A stretch of 64,000 nucleotides of DNA, from assembly GCF_018024495.1 (NCBI RefSeq), contig NZ_CP071696.1:3038001-3102000 (forward strand), given 5' to 3'. The number at the start of each line of letters is the position of its first letter. The stretch's first letter is position 1. A model generated the notes under the pieces. The model saw only the letters and a program-made list of their open reading frames with translations, ran no database searches and was not told the origin of the DNA. A program made the translations under genes and the position numbers. This DNA comes from Agromyces archimandritae (GTDB lineage: Bacteria; Actinomycetota; Actinomycetes; Actinomycetales; Microbacteriaceae). This document shows, one piece after another, positions 1-8,747 of this stretch.

Positions 1-741
1 GGCGGCCTCGAAGCCGGGCGCATCCGGCTCGCGGCATTCCCCTCGGCATCCGCCACCCTCGTGCCCGCCCTCGTCCGCATCCTCGCCGCCCGCCACCCCG
101 GCCTCGCCGTCAGCTACGTCGAAGCCGAACCGCCCGAGGCCGTCGCCGCCGTCCGCGACGACCGCGCCGACCTCGCGATCACCTTCAGCTACCCCGGCGA
201 CCGGCACGACCCGCACCGCGACTCCGCACGCGGGCTCGACGTCGCCGACTACGCCGAAGAGGAGGTGCGGCTCGTGCTGCCGGCCGGGCATCCCGCAGCG
301 GATGCCGGACGCGCGGCCGGCGCCGGAGACCCGGCCGGCGCGGTCGGCACCGGCGCCTCGGCCGCGCTGCCCGCCCTCGCCGAACTCGCCGGGGAGGACT
401 GGATCGCCGGCTGTCCGCGATGCCGCGGGCACCTGCTCGAAGTCTGCGGCGTCGCCGGCTTCGAACCGCGGATCGTGTTCGAGACCGACAACGCCGCAGC
501 CGTCGAGGGGATGGTCGCCGAAGGCCTCGGCGTCGCCCTGCTGCCCGAACTCGCCCTGGCCGCATCCGCCCGCCGGCCGGGCGTCGTCACCCGGGCGACG
601 GGGGAGCGGCGCACGCTCCACCTCGTGACCGCACGCGGGGCTGCACCCGCCGTGGCCGCCGCGCGGCGAGCGCTCGCCGAGGTGCGCGAGCGGGCGGGGC
701 GGGGCGCCGGGGCATCCACACCCGAGGGATCGGTCGGCTAA
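1..741 (+). CDS. LysR-type regulator, C-terminal part (5' truncated by window)
   Basis: The reading frame is open from base 1 and ends at TAA 739-741, giving 246 residues. They match the effector-binding half of a LysR regulator. The opening residues (LEAGRIRLAAFPSAS) are the start of the first Rossmann-like subdomain. A later stretch around DNAAAVEGMVAEGLGVALLPELAL is the usual strand-loop-helix of the second subdomain. The N-terminal winged helix lies outside the window. An internal GTG at 61 could pass for a start, but family resemblance continues upstream of it. The target is unknown, since neither neighbour is an obvious LysR client. Confidence 0.75.
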   Translation, partial: GGLEAGRIRLAAFPSASATLVPALVRILAARHPGLAVSYVEAEPPEAVAAVRDDRADLAITFSYPGDRHDPHRDSARGLDVADYAEEEVRLVLPAGHPAADAGRAAGAGDPAGAVGTGASAALPALAELAGEDWIAGCPRCRGHLLEVCGVAGFEPRIVFETDNAAAVEGMVAEGLGVALLPELALAASARRPGVVTRATGERRTLHLVTARGAAPAVAAARRALAEVRERAGRGAGASTPEGSVG

Positions 742-781
742 CGGCCATGCGACTGGGGCCGCAGGAGGGTCGAGGTAGCGC

Positions 782-814
782 GCTAACCGATAGTGCTAGC
801 TAGCTAACGGATAG
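782..814 (+). promoter_or_regulatory. Direct-repeat operator and promoter region before gltX
   Basis: Two 12-base direct repeats, GCTAACCGATAG (782-793) and GCTAACGGATAG (803-814), are spaced two helical turns apart (21 bp). They flank a perfect palindrome GCTAGCTAGC (795-804). The second repeat runs into TAGCAT, a plausible -10 element, only a few bases before the gltX start. This looks like a regulator site overlapping a promoter. The regulator is not identified. Confidence 0.4.
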
Positions 815-824
815 CATTGTGGGG

Positions 825-2333
825 ATGCCTGAGACGCCCTTCACCACCGCCGCCGGCCGCGATATCCGTGTGCGGTTCTGCCCTTCGCCCACCGGCACGC
901 CGCACGTCGGCCTCGTGCGCACCGCCCTGTTCAACTGGGCCTACGCCCGCCACACCGGCGGCACCTTCGTGTTCCGCATCGAAGACACCGATGCGGCGCG
1001 CGACAGCGAGGAGAGCTACGCGCAGATCATCGAAGCGCTCACCTGGCTCGGCCTCGACTGGGACGAGGGCGTCGTCGCCGGCGGCCCGCACGCGCCCTAC
1101 CGGCAGTCGGAGCGGAGCGACATCTACGCCGAGGTCATCGAGGGACTGAAGGCCGCCGGGCACGTCTACGAGTCGTTCTCGACCGCGGAGGAGATCGACG
1201 CCCGCAACGAGGCCGCCGGCCGGCCGAAGCAGCTCGGCTACGACAACTACGACCGGGGCCTCAGCGACGAGCAGCGGGCCGCGTTCCGTGCGGAGGGCCG
1301 TGAGCCGTCGCTGCGCCTGCGCGTGCCCGAGGTCGACCTCGGCTTCGACGACCTCGTGCGCGGCCGCATCGACTTCCCGATCGGGCAGACGACCGATTTC
1401 GTGCTCGTGCGCCCCAACGGCAAACCGCTGTACACCTTCGTGAACCCCGTCGACGACGCCCTCATGGGCATCACGCACGTGCTGCGCGGCGAAGACCTGC
1501 TGCCCTCCACGCCGCGGCAGATCGCCCTCTACCTCGCGCTCGTCGACATCGGCGTCACCGACTTCGTGCCGCGCTTCGCCCACCTGCCGACGGTGCTCGG
1601 CGAGGGCAACAAGAAGCTCTCGAAGCGCAACCCCGAGTCGAACCTGTTCCACCACCGCGACCGCGGCTTCATCCCCGAGGGCCTGCTGAACTACCTCGCC
1701 CTCCTCGGCTGGGGCTTCGCCGCCGACCGCGACGTCTTCAGCCGTGCCGAGATGGTCGAACGCTTCGACGTCGCCGACGTGAACCCGAACCCGGCACGTT
1801 TCGACCTGAAGAAGGCCGAATCGATCAACGGCGACCACATCCGGCTGCTCGAGCCCGCGGACTTCCGCGCCAGGCTCGCGCCCTACCTCGCCGCCGCCGG
1901 CATCATCGGCGACACCCCGACGCCCGCGCAGGACGCCCTCCTCGCCGAAGTCGCCCCGCTCGTGCAGGAGCGGATGCAGCTGCTCGGCGAAGCGCCCGGC
2001 ATGCTCGGCGCGTTCTTCGTCGACACCGACTCGCTCGCCTACGACGACGACGCCATCGCCGGGCTGCCCGCGAACGCGGGCGAGGTGCTCGAGGCGGCCT
2101 CCGAAGCCCTCGACCGGCTGCCGGCCGAGTCGTGGACCCACGACGAGATCGAGCAGGCGCTGCGCGCCGCCCTCGTCGACGGGATGGGCCTGAAGCCCCG
2201 CGTGGCCTTCGGCCCCGTGCGCGTCGCGATCTCGGGGCGACGGGTGTCGCCGCCCCTGTTCGAGTCCATGCAGATCCTCGGCAAGGTCGCCTCGCTCGCC
2301 CGCATCGACCGCCTGCGCCGTCGCGACGCGTGA
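825..2333 (+). CDS. gltX: Glutamyl-tRNA synthetase
   Basis: This 502-residue class I aminoacyl-tRNA synthetase charges tRNA-Glu with glutamate in the cytoplasm. The HIGH-type motif is near residue 20 ([11 protein letters not shown]) and the KMSKS-type motif is KKLSKR, around residue 265. The glutamate-pocket stretch FRIEDTD and the anticodon-binding C-terminal domain are present. I chose ATG 825 because the conserved protein begins shortly after it. A GTG at 819 in frame would add only two residues. The leader is short with no clear Shine-Dalgarno sequence, so a leaderless transcript is possible. Length is normal for the family. Confidence 0.97.
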   Translation: MPETPFTTAAGRDIRVRFCPSPTGTPHVGLVRTALFNWAYARHTGGTFVFRIEDTDAARDSEESYAQIIEALTWLGLDWDEGVVAGGPHAPYRQSERSDIYAEVIEGLKAAGHVYESFSTAEEIDARNEAAGRPKQLGYDNYDRGLSDEQRAAFRAEGREPSLRLRVPEVDLGFDDLVRGRIDFPIGQTTDFVLVRPNGKPLYTFVNPVDDALMGITHVLRGEDLLPSTPRQIALYLALVDIGVTDFVPRFAHLPTVLGEGNKKLSKRNPESNLFHHRDRGFIPEGLLNYLALLGWGFAADRDVFSRAEMVERFDVADVNPNPARFDLKKAESINGDHIRLLEPADFRARLAPYLAAAGIIGDTPTPAQDALLAEVAPLVQERMQLLGEAPGMLGAFFVDTDSLAYDDDAIAGLPANAGEVLEAASEALDRLPAESWTHDEIEQALRAALVDGMGLKPRVAFGPVRVAISGRRVSPPLFESMQILGKVASLARIDRLRRRDA

Positions 2334-3334
2334 ACGAGGCGGGCGGCGGGGGCGACCGGCCGGGCCGCGGGTCGGCCACCGCCTCCGGGTCGCGCGGCAC
2401 GTGGCGGCGGATGCTGTGGTGGGCGCTCGGCGCGCTCGCCCTCCTCGCCGTCGGGGTCGTCGTCGCCCGGCTGCTGCGGACGATACCCGCCGTCGAGGCG
2501 TTCATCGACGCCCACCCCGGGCATTCGACGGCCGGCGGGTCGACGCCCGCCGGCATCCCGGCCTGGCTCGGCTGGCAGCACTTCCTGAACGCGTTCTTCC
2601 TCGTCATGCTCGTGCGCACCGGCCTCATCATCCGTGCGAAGCAGCGCCCGCCGGCGTTCTGGACGCGCGACAACACGCGTTGGCCGCGCACCAAGGGGGC
2701 GCCGCGGCGGCTCGGGATCTCGGTCTGGCTGCACCTCGTCGTCGATGCGCTGTGGGTGCTGAACGGCGTCGTCTACCTCGTGCTGCTGTTCGCGACCGGG
2801 CAGTGGCGGCGGATCGTGCCCACCGAGTGGGAGGTCGTGCCGGGGGCGGTGTCGGTCGGCATCCAGTACCTGTCGCTCGACTGGCCGACCACGCACGCCT
2901 GGGTCGCCTACAACGACGCGCAGGTGCTCGCCTACTTCGCGGTCGTCTTCCTCGCCGCGCCCATCGCGATCGTCACGGGCCTGCGCCTCTCGCCCGTGTG
3001 GCCCATGCAGGGGCGCTGGGCGCGCGTGCTGCCCGAGCGCACCGCGCGGGCGCTGCACTACCCGACGATGCTCTTCTTCCTCGTCTTCACCCTCGTGCAC
3101 GTCGTCCTCGTCTTCGCGACCGGCGCGCTCAGGAACCTCGACGCCATGTACGCCGCGAGCGATACGGCGAGTTGGCTCGGATTCGGGATCTTCGCCGTCT
3201 CCGCACTCGTCATGGGCGCCGGCTGGGCGCTTGCGTCCCCCCTCGTGCTCGCCCCGATCGCCGAACGCTTCGGCACGGTGCGGCGGATGCCCCCCGCCGC
3301 CGTGCGCCCGCCCCGCCGCCCGCCGGTCGAGTAG
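2330..3334 (+). CDS. Multi-spanning membrane protein, cytochrome b561-like
   Basis: This 334-residue integral membrane protein starts at GTG 2330, which overlaps the gltX stop codon (GTGA), so translation is probably coupled. Hydrophobic segments lie near residues 25-42, 85-100, 140-155, 200-222, 245-265 and 280-300. Paired histidines in the segments (for example [12 protein letters not shown] and [18 protein letters not shown]) suggest haem ligation as in cytochrome b561 or hydrogenase cytochrome b subunits. The partner is unknown. The stop codon TAG lies inside a palindromic repeat element, so the last residues (RRPPVE) may have been remodelled by it. Confidence 0.75.
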   Translation: MNEAGGGGDRPGRGSATASGSRGTWRRMLWWALGALALLAVGVVVARLLRTIPAVEAFIDAHPGHSTAGGSTPAGIPAWLGWQHFLNAFFLVMLVRTGLIIRAKQRPPAFWTRDNTRWPRTKGAPRRLGISVWLHLVVDALWVLNGVVYLVLLFATGQWRRIVPTEWEVVPGAVSVGIQYLSLDWPTTHAWVAYNDAQVLAYFAVVFLAAPIAIVTGLRLSPVWPMQGRWARVLPERTARALHYPTMLFFLVFTLVHVVLVFATGALRNLDAMYAASDTASWLGFGIFAVSALVMGAGWALASPLVLAPIAERFGTVRRMPPAAVRPPRRPPVE

Positions 3335-3392
3335 GCGCGCAGCGCCGTATCGAGACCCGCCACCCGTCGGTCGAGGAGGCGCGCAGCGCTGG
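3325..3392. repeat. REP-like palindromic repeat, one full and one partial copy
   Basis: GGTCGAGTAGGCGCGCAGCGCCGTATCGAGACC (3325-3357) has GGTCGAgTA / TAtCGAGACC outer arms around a GGCGCgcaGCGCC core. A second, degenerate copy follows at 3369-3392 (GGTCGAGGAGGCGCGCAGCGC). The form resembles the intergenic palindromes abundant in Microbacteriaceae genomes. The stop codon of the preceding membrane-protein gene lies within the first copy. Confidence 0.7.
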
Positions 3393-3496
3393 ACACCGAG
3401 CACCGTCCGTCCGCCCACTCGAGCTCGTCTCAGTTTGGCCAGTGCGGAATCGTCGGCTAGAGTTGCTTGTCGGCCGCCGCTTCGGCAGCAGGCCAT

Positions 3497-3571
3497 TGGG
3501 GTATGGTGTAATTGGCAACACGGCTGATTCTGGTTCAGTTGTTCTTGGTTCGAGTCCAGGTACCCCAGCCA
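3497..3571 (+). tRNA. tRNA-Gln (anticodon CTG)
   Basis: A full cloverleaf can be drawn. The acceptor stem TGGGGTA pairs with TACCCCA, followed by G73 and an encoded CCA. The D stem is GTGT/ACAC. The anticodon stem GCTGA/TCAGT has loop TTCTGGT, giving anticodon CTG, which reads CAG. The T stem CTTGG/CCAGG has loop TTCGAGT. Its position just downstream of gltX is a common arrangement in actinobacteria. Confidence 0.95.
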
Positions 3572-3678
3572 GAGATCCGGCGGTATGTCCGCGGATCAGG
3601 GCCACCGTTTCCCCCCTCGATCGGGCTGCATCGCAGCCGCCGCGACTCGGACTCCGTCTGATGAGACTGGGGGATTCC

Positions 3679-4278
3679 ATGAAGACGATCCGCACTTCGG
3701 TTCTGCCGTTCGCGGTGCTCGTCCCGCTCGTGCTCGGCGGCTGCGCAGGCCCCGCGGTGGATGCCGGTGGGCCGTCTTCGACCGCGGGCGTCGAGGTCGA
3801 GGAGAAGCTGCTCACCGTCGACGTCCGCATCGCCCGCTCGCTCGTTGACCCGGACGACTCGATGACCGATGAGGAGATCGAGGCATCGGCGAAGGAGGAC
3901 GGCGTCAAGGCCGTCGTCGACGGCGACGCGGTCGTCTACACGATGACGCGTGCGGAGCAGCAGAAGATGCTCGACGAGTTCCGTGAGAACGCCGAAGCAT
4001 CCGCCGACGAACTGGTCGCGGACGACTCCAACTCGGTCACCGGCGTCGACTTCGACGACTCCATGACCTCCTTCGAAGTCTCGGTCGACGCGGGGCGCTA
4101 CGGCTCGCTCGAGGCGCTCCTCGCCCTCGGGTTCTACATCCAGGGCGCCCTGTACCAGCAGTTCGACGGAGTCCCGCAGGACGACATCGACGTCACCGTC
4201 GACTTCGTCGACGACGCCACCGGCGAGGTCCTCGACAGCGGCTCCTACCAGGAGATGCGGGCGAACCTGGAGGAGTAG
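3679..4278 (+). CDS. Putative lipoprotein of unknown function
   Basis: This 199-residue protein carries a type II signal peptide: MKTIRTSV, then a hydrophobic stretch and a lipobox LGGC with the lipidated cysteine at residue 22. The mature part is very acidic (many D and E), has no domain I recognise, and looks like a surface-exposed anchored protein. ATG 3679 is preferred over the in-frame ATG 3661 because a GGGGG Shine-Dalgarno-like run ends 5 bases before it and the signal peptide starts there. It stands alone after tRNA-Gln. Confidence 0.75.
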   Translation: MKTIRTSVLPFAVLVPLVLGGCAGPAVDAGGPSSTAGVEVEEKLLTVDVRIARSLVDPDDSMTDEEIEASAKEDGVKAVVDGDAVVYTMTRAEQQKMLDEFRENAEASADELVADDSNSVTGVDFDDSMTSFEVSVDAGRYGSLEALLALGFYIQGALYQQFDGVPQDDIDVTVDFVDDATGEVLDSGSYQEMRANLEE

Positions 4279-4422
4279 GGGCGCGCGGTCTCAGGACGCG
4301 GGCCGGCTACGTGGTCTCCGCACAGCGGCGAGACGTGGCACTCGCGGCGCCGCACGCGGTGCGGGACCGCGAGATCTAGGCTCATCGTTCGATTTTTTCG
4401 ATTGATGACGTACTGTAGTGAT

Positions 4423-4950
4423 ATGAACACCTCGACCGATACGCCACGCGGTGCACGCAAGGCGCAGACCTATCTTCCGGAGGCAGACTCTCGTGAAGAG
4501 CTCCTCGATTTCGCCGAGTTCATGCGGTCTATCGAGTCATACCTGTCGGCTGACCCGTCAAAGGCTGCGCTCGTCGATCCGAAGGGTGTGGTGCGCCCCA
4601 TTCCGGACGAGATCTTCCGCATCCTCGAACAGGTGACGAATGCGCTCGCCGCCGGTGAGGGAATCACAGTTGTGCCGCAGGGGATGACGATGACAACCCA
4701 ACAGGCGGCGGACTTCCTCGGTATAAGCAGACCGACGCTGGTTCGGTTGCTCGAAGCGGGCGATATCCCGTTCGACCAGCCTGGCCGGCATCGTCGTGTC
4801 CGTCTGGATGATCTCGTCGAGTATCAGGCGAGGTTCCGCGCCGAGCGTCGCACCGCACTCCGTGAACTCCGCCGTGCCAATCTCGATGCCAAGGTCAAGG
4901 TGGGCAAACCCGCCGACCTGCGGCGCGTCTCGGAGCTCGACGGCGAGTGA
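4423..4950 (+). CDS. Antitoxin with excisionase-type helix-turn-helix
   Basis: This 175-residue protein has a central MerR/excisionase-like DNA-binding domain near residues 87-135 (MTTQQAADFLGISRPTLVRLL, then a wing GRHRRVRLDDL). Basic helices follow at the C terminus. The N-terminal 80 residues are helical and acidic. It overlaps the downstream PIN-domain gene by four bases, the usual antitoxin-then-toxin order. It therefore probably neutralises that toxin and represses the pair. A promoter-like TTGATG (4402) and TACTGT (4411) sit directly before ATG 4423, so the message may be nearly leaderless. Confidence 0.8.
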   Translation: MNTSTDTPRGARKAQTYLPEADSREELLDFAEFMRSIESYLSADPSKAALVDPKGVVRPIPDEIFRILEQVTNALAAGEGITVVPQGMTMTTQQAADFLGISRPTLVRLLEAGDIPFDQPGRHRRVRLDDLVEYQARFRAERRTALRELRRANLDAKVKVGKPADLRRVSELDGE

Positions 4951-5498
4951 GTTTCGCCGCTTTCTTTGACACCAATGTGCTCTATGGCGCCTTGCTGAAC
5001 GATTTCATCCTCGAGCTCGCGGATCGGGGACTATACCGACCCCTGTGGTCCAAGGATGTGCTGTTCGAGCTTTCGAAGAATCTCGTGAAGAACGGCGAAG
5101 ACCCTGTGCTCGTCGCAAAGCGGGTCGACACGATGGAGCGGTACTTCGTCGACGCGTTGGTCTCGGGGTATGACGAACTCATCGCGACGATGACGAACGA
5201 TGCGAAGGACCGGCACATTCTCGCTGCCGCCGTGCGTGGTGGTGCCGAAGTACTGGTGACGTTCAACACGAAGGATTTCCCGCCGCGTTCGGTCGAGCCG
5301 TTCGATCTCGAGATCGTGCACCCCGACGACTTCCTCCTCGACCAGCTCGATCTCTTCCATGCGCCGACGTTGCGGGCACTGGTCGATCTCGTGAGTAGTT
5401 ACGACTCGCCGACCATGACGCTCGACGATTTCCTCCTCTCGCTCGCACGTGCCGGCGTTCCAGGGTTCGCCGACGCTGCGCGAGCGAAGCTCTACTGA
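4947..5498 (+). CDS. PIN-domain ribonuclease toxin
   Basis: This 183-residue PIN-fold protein is a predicted metal-dependent RNase toxin of the VapC-like class. The first catalytic aspartate is in FFDTNVLYG (Asp8). Further acidic residues are in LFELSKNL and in the NDAKDRHILAAA block near residue 90, and the family-typical VTFNTKDF follows. The C terminus extends about 60 residues beyond the core, as in the PIN_3-type proteins paired with excisionase-like antitoxins. GTG 4947 overlaps the antitoxin stop (GTGA), so the two are coupled. RNA target unknown. Confidence 0.82.
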   Translation: MSFAAFFDTNVLYGALLNDFILELADRGLYRPLWSKDVLFELSKNLVKNGEDPVLVAKRVDTMERYFVDALVSGYDELIATMTNDAKDRHILAAAVRGGAEVLVTFNTKDFPPRSVEPFDLEIVHPDDFLLDQLDLFHAPTLRALVDLVSSYDSPTMTLDDFLLSLARAGVPGFADAARAKLY

Positions 5499-5609
5499 GT
5501 GCGGGATCGTTCGTAGGGGGATGCCTGCGGGAGCGCGACCCCTTGAGTGGCGATGCGCTCCGCCGCAGAGTTGTTGATGCCACCGAACGGGTCGGGCTCA
5601 TGGCAGCAA

Positions 5610-6026
5610 CTACATCCATGACTCTTGTTCCGCACGCCGGTCGCGCTCCATGTCGCAGAGTGCGTCAAGGTAGTCAGTAGCGCCCGCGAGCTCCACGTAT
5701 GCGGAATCAAGATCGGCGGCGAGGCGTGTGAAGTCAACCGACACATGCACGTTAGGGAGCTGGCCGGGGAAGCGAAAGCCATTGCCGCTGGGGTCGGTTT
5801 CGGAGACAAGTCCCAAGACCAGCTGCGTACGGTCAGAGAGCTTCTCTCCGCCGAGTGCGTCGAGGTGTTCGTTCAGTAGCTCAAGGAGTGAAGCCATGTC
5901 GTGTCGGAGTTTTTTCTTGAGACTGGCCTCAACGGTTGCGTAGGCGAGTCCCGGATCACCGTCTCCGCGTTCGCGGCGCGCAGCGGCGCCTTCATGTATC
6001 GCCGCCTTTACTGGCTCTTCGGACAT
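5610..6026 (-). CDS. Hypothetical protein whose 5' end is cut by an insertion sequence
   Basis: This 138-residue frame contains a lysine/leucine-rich helix (VEASLKKKLRHDMASLLELL) and an acidic C-terminal half. I do not recognise the family. Its apparent start ATG at 6026, and the residues MSEEP, are encoded by the inverted repeat of the adjacent ISL3 element. The pre-insertion frame continued past the target site towards 7475, where no ATG, GTG or TTG occurs before the peroxidase gene. The gene is therefore either truncated or starts internally, for example at the ATG of HDMASLL. Whether it is expressed is open. Confidence 0.45.
   Translation of the reverse strand: MSEEPVKAAIHEGAAARRERGDGDPGLAYATVEASLKKKLRHDMASLLELLNEHLDALGGEKLSDRTQLVLGLVSETDPSGNGFRFPGQLPNVHVSVDFTRLAADLDSAYVELAGATDYLDALCDMERDRRAEQESWM
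6005..6012. repeat. Target-site duplication, left copy
   Basis: CCTTTACT immediately precedes the left IS end. The right copy CCTTTACC is at 7468-7475, so 7 of 8 bases match. Eight-base duplications are usual for ISL3-family insertions. Confidence 0.75.
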
Positions 6027-7467
6027 TCGGTGGGGGTCACGGGGTGAGGCCGCCTGCGGCGAGGAGCATGCGTAGCCTGTAGTTATCGCGATTGCGGAAG
6101 CCTCTGGCGAGGCGGCGGTGGAGTTCGATGATGCCGTTCACGGCCTCGGTGCCGCCGTTGTTCGCGCGGCCGGTGGTGAAGTAGCTCAGGAACGCGTCGT
6201 GCCAGCGTCGGAGGGTGCGGCCGAGGCGGGCGATCTCGGGTATCGGGCAGGTGTGGAACGAGTCGAGGACGTTCTGGGCGATCCGTCCCCCTTCTGTCAG
6301 GTCCTTCTGGTGGTAAACGGATCGGAGTTGCTGGGCGCATTGCCAGGCGATGAAGACTTCCTCGTGGGCGGGGTCGGCCTCGATCGCTGTGATCAGTCTG
6401 GCTCGCTGTTTGTCGGTGAGGTTGTCGGCTCCTGCGCGGAGGATGGTCTGGATCCCGTAGAGCGGGTCGCCCTTGCGTCCGCGATGGCCGAGGGTGTCCT
6501 GCTGGACGCGACGGCGGACCTCGTCGACGGCGGCGGTGCCGAGCTTGACAACATGGAACGCGTCCAGCACCGCGACGGCGTCGTCGAGCGTGTCCTCGAT
6601 CGCGGTCTTGTATCCGGCGAACGGATCCAGCGCGGCGATCTTCACCTGCTTCCGGAATGCGTCGCCGCGTTCACCGAGCCAGCCCGCGTACGCCTTCCCG
6701 GACCGGCCGGGTACCAGATCCAGCAGCCTCGCCCTCGTCTTGCCGGTGTGATCACGGCTGAGGTCGACCATCCCGGTCAGTTCCTTCGGTCCCCGCCGGC
6801 GCGGGTCGAGGTGGTGCCAGACATGCTCATCGACGCCGAGGATCGTGACACCCTCGAACCTGGACTCGTCCTCGGCCAGGCGCACGAGTTCGGGTTCGAG
6901 GGCCCGCCACACCGTCTTCCACGATGTCCCGAGCTGACGGGCGAGCCCGGCGATGGTCGCGTGCTCGCGTCGCAGCTGCCCGATCGCCCAAGCGATAGCG
7001 CGGGTCGTGATCGACCCGCGGCGCGACCAGGCCCGGGAGTTGCTCGACGAACGTCTTCCTGGCGCAGTCGGCATCGCCGCAGCGGAACACGCGTTGCCGC
7101 CACACGATCCGAACCCGCGTGACACCGGGCACGTCATGCAGCACCCGGCGGCGACGCCCACGACCGACCGCGACGACCCCGCATCCCGGGCATCCGGTCG
7201 GTGCCGGCGAGCTCGAGACCGTCACGACCAGCAGCCCGTCGCGCCGATCGACGTGCTCGACATGCACGCCATTGAGACCGACCAGCAGGTCGCAGCGCGG
7301 GCACGGACAGGCGGCAGGCAGCACGGAAGCACGCGCCGAAGTAGGGTGAAACACGTCGAGGTCCTCGTGATCGATCGGAGAGTTAGCCTTCTGATCCTCG
7401 GGGACCTCGACCCCTACACGCCAACCATCACCCCGCGACCCACACCCCCACAGATGTCCGAAGAGCC
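6013..7467 (-). mobile_element. ISL3-family insertion sequence
   Basis: This 1455-bp element is bounded by imperfect inverted repeats. The left end reads GGCTCTTCGGACATTCGGTG from 6013. The right end, on the minus strand from 7467, reads GGCTCTTCGGACATCTGTGG. The two ends stay similar for over 30 bases (GGGGTC...GGGGTG). The flanks carry an 8-bp duplication with one mismatch. The single transposase gene inside reads leftward and is frameshifted, so the copy is probably not autonomous. Confidence 0.88.
6037..7354 (-). pseudogene. ISL3-family transposase, frameshifted
   Basis: The N-terminal part starts at GTG 7354 in one frame. It carries the ISL3 zinc-finger region (CPCPRCD, then CPGCG, then CGDADCARKTF) and runs to LPGLVAPR. 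The rest is in another frame, from about SITTRAIAWAIGQLRREH to the stop at 6037. It holds the DDE-type catalytic core (ILGVDEHVWHH, ALDPFAGYK, VLDAFHVVKL, TGRANNGGTEAVNG). The break lies near 7010-7025 in a CGCGGG tract, and one inserted or two deleted bases would explain it. The parts together are about normal ISL3 length (near 440 residues). Confidence 0.85.
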
Positions 7468-7513
7468 CCTTTACCGAAGTACCGGCGCAAATGACCTGAG
7501 AGGAGCACGAAAG

Positions 7514-8020
7514 ATGAGTCTGGAAGAACTGCCGATCACACTGCTGGGAGGGGAGGAGACGACGTTCGGCACCATCGCGGACGGGCGTGTCGCGCTCGTG
7601 GTGAATGTCGCCTCGCGCTGCGGTCTGGCTCCGCAGTACGAGCAACTCGAAGAGCTCCAGACGCGCTACGGCGATCGCGGGTTCACCGTGATCGGCTTCC
7701 CGAGCAATCAGTTCCTGCAGGAACTCGGCACCTCGGAAGCGATCGCCGAATACTGCTCGACCACCTGGGGTGTGACCTTCCCCATGACCGAGAAGGTCAA
7801 GGTCAACGGCAAAAGCGCCCACCCGCTGTACCGCCAGTTGACCACGACTCCGGACGGCGAGGGCAAGGCGGGACGGGTGTCATGGAACTTCGAGAAGTTC
7901 CTCGTGCACCCCGACGGACGAGTGAAGCGGTTCCGTCCGCGCACCACCCCTGACGACCCGCAGATCATCGCTGCGATCGAAGAGTGGATCTCCGACGCCG
8001 ATACCGAGGCCGCCGGCTGA
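7514..8020 (+). CDS. Glutathione peroxidase-family thiol peroxidase
   Basis: This 168-residue cytoplasmic peroxidase reduces hydroperoxides. Bacterial Cys-type members usually use thioredoxin as donor. The catalytic cysteine is Cys36 in NVASRCGLAPQY (no selenocysteine). The other tetrad residues are in GFPSNQF (Gln and Asn) and WNFEKFLV (Trp). A GAGAGGAG Shine-Dalgarno precedes ATG 7514. A thioredoxin gene follows 59 bases downstream, a natural electron donor. The IS lies less than 50 bases upstream and may have displaced its original promoter. Confidence 0.93.
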   Translation: MSLEELPITLLGGEETTFGTIADGRVALVVNVASRCGLAPQYEQLEELQTRYGDRGFTVIGFPSNQFLQELGTSEAIAEYCSTTWGVTFPMTEKVKVNGKSAHPLYRQLTTTPDGEGKAGRVSWNFEKFLVHPDGRVKRFRPRTTPDDPQIIAAIEEWISDADTEAAG

Positions 8021-8054
8021 GTGTGCCGCGTCGCTGGCCATTCAGGGTTCTCGG

Positions 8055-8070
8055 ATACCCGGAGGGGTAT
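8055..8070 (+). promoter_or_regulatory. CsoR/CstR-like operator
   Basis: ATACCC-GGAG-GGGTAT is a 16-base inverted repeat of the kind bound by CsoR-family repressors, including persulfide-sensing CstR. It ends 9 bases before the thioredoxin start, so it would overlap the transcription start. No CsoR gene is visible in the window. Confidence 0.5.
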
Positions 8071-8079
8071 ATTGACGGC

Positions 8080-8457
8080 ATGGCGACGGTCGAGATCACG
8101 AAAGACACCCTGCAAGGCACCATCGAGCAGGAGGGGATCGTTCTGCTCGATTTCTGGGCGGGATGGTGCGGCCCGTGCCGCGTCTTCGGGCCGGTGTTCG
8201 AGCGGGCCTCCGAGGCGAACGCCGACATCGTGTTCGGCAAGATCGACACGGAAGCGCAGCAGGAGCTCGCCGCCGGCTTCGGGATCACCTCGATCCCGAC
8301 CCTGATGGCCTTCCGCGACGGCATCCTCGTCTTCGCCCAGCCCGGCGCCCTCGGCCCGGCCCAACTGGACCAGCTGATCTCCGGCGTCCGCGGCCTCGAC
8401 ATGGTCGAAGTGCGCGCCAAGGTCGAAGAGGCCCGCGCCCAGAACGCAGTGTCGTGA
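8080..8457 (+). CDS. Thioredoxin
   Basis: This 125-residue thioredoxin-fold protein has the active site WCGPC (Cys30, Cys33) and the cis-proline motif SIPTLMAF. It reduces disulfides or persulfides in the cytoplasm. The start is ATG 8080, directly after a CsoR/CstR-like inverted repeat. It is the first gene of a tight operon with a DUF2892-like protein and a CPVC membrane protein, the next start overlapping its stop (GTGA). The company suggests sulfane-sulfur or thiol stress rather than the general housekeeping thioredoxin. Confidence 0.92.
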   Translation: MATVEITKDTLQGTIEQEGIVLLDFWAGWCGPCRVFGPVFERASEANADIVFGKIDTEAQQELAAGFGITSIPTLMAFRDGILVFAQPGALGPAQLDQLISGVRGLDMVEVRAKVEEARAQNAVS

Positions 8458-8747
8458 CGGGTTCGCCGAGCGCGGCACCGGTGTGCCGCCCCGGAGCCGG
8501 GACGCGCATCGTCCAGGGGCTCGTCGCCCTCATGGTCGCGGCGTTCGCCGTCGGCGAGGTGCCGGAACAGCCCGTCATCGCGATCATCGCGGGCGTCGTC
8601 GCCCTCGGGGTCACGGCGATGGCGATCACGGGGCGCTGCACCATTCCGGTGCGTGCCGAGCGGATCGACGAAGAAGCGATCGCGGAATACGACGACGCGC
8701 GCCGGCTCGTGGATCTCTCCGCGGCCTCGCAGAAGGACCGCACATGA
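8454..8747 (+). CDS. DUF2892-like small membrane protein
   Basis: This 97-residue protein has a DUF2892/YgaP-like pattern. A basic residue precedes the first helix (TRIVQGLVALMVAAFAVG). After a short loop comes a second helix (IAIIAGVVALGVTAMAITG) and the terminal RC, then a polar tail. In other bacteria this domain accompanies rhodanese and persulfide-handling proteins. It overlaps its neighbours by four bases on both sides, so the three genes are translationally coupled. The second-helix RCTIPV cysteine is conserved in position with the usual GxCP motif. Confidence 0.7.
   Translation: MTGSPSAAPVCRPGAGTRIVQGLVALMVAAFAVGEVPEQPVIAIIAGVVALGVTAMAITGRCTIPVRAERIDEEAIAEYDDARRLVDLSAASQKDRT

Noticed and set aside
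7000..7030. Programmed frameshift in the ISL3 transposase
   Set aside because: ISL3 transposases are normally single-frame, and the site lacks a slippery A or T run. A plain mutation is simpler.
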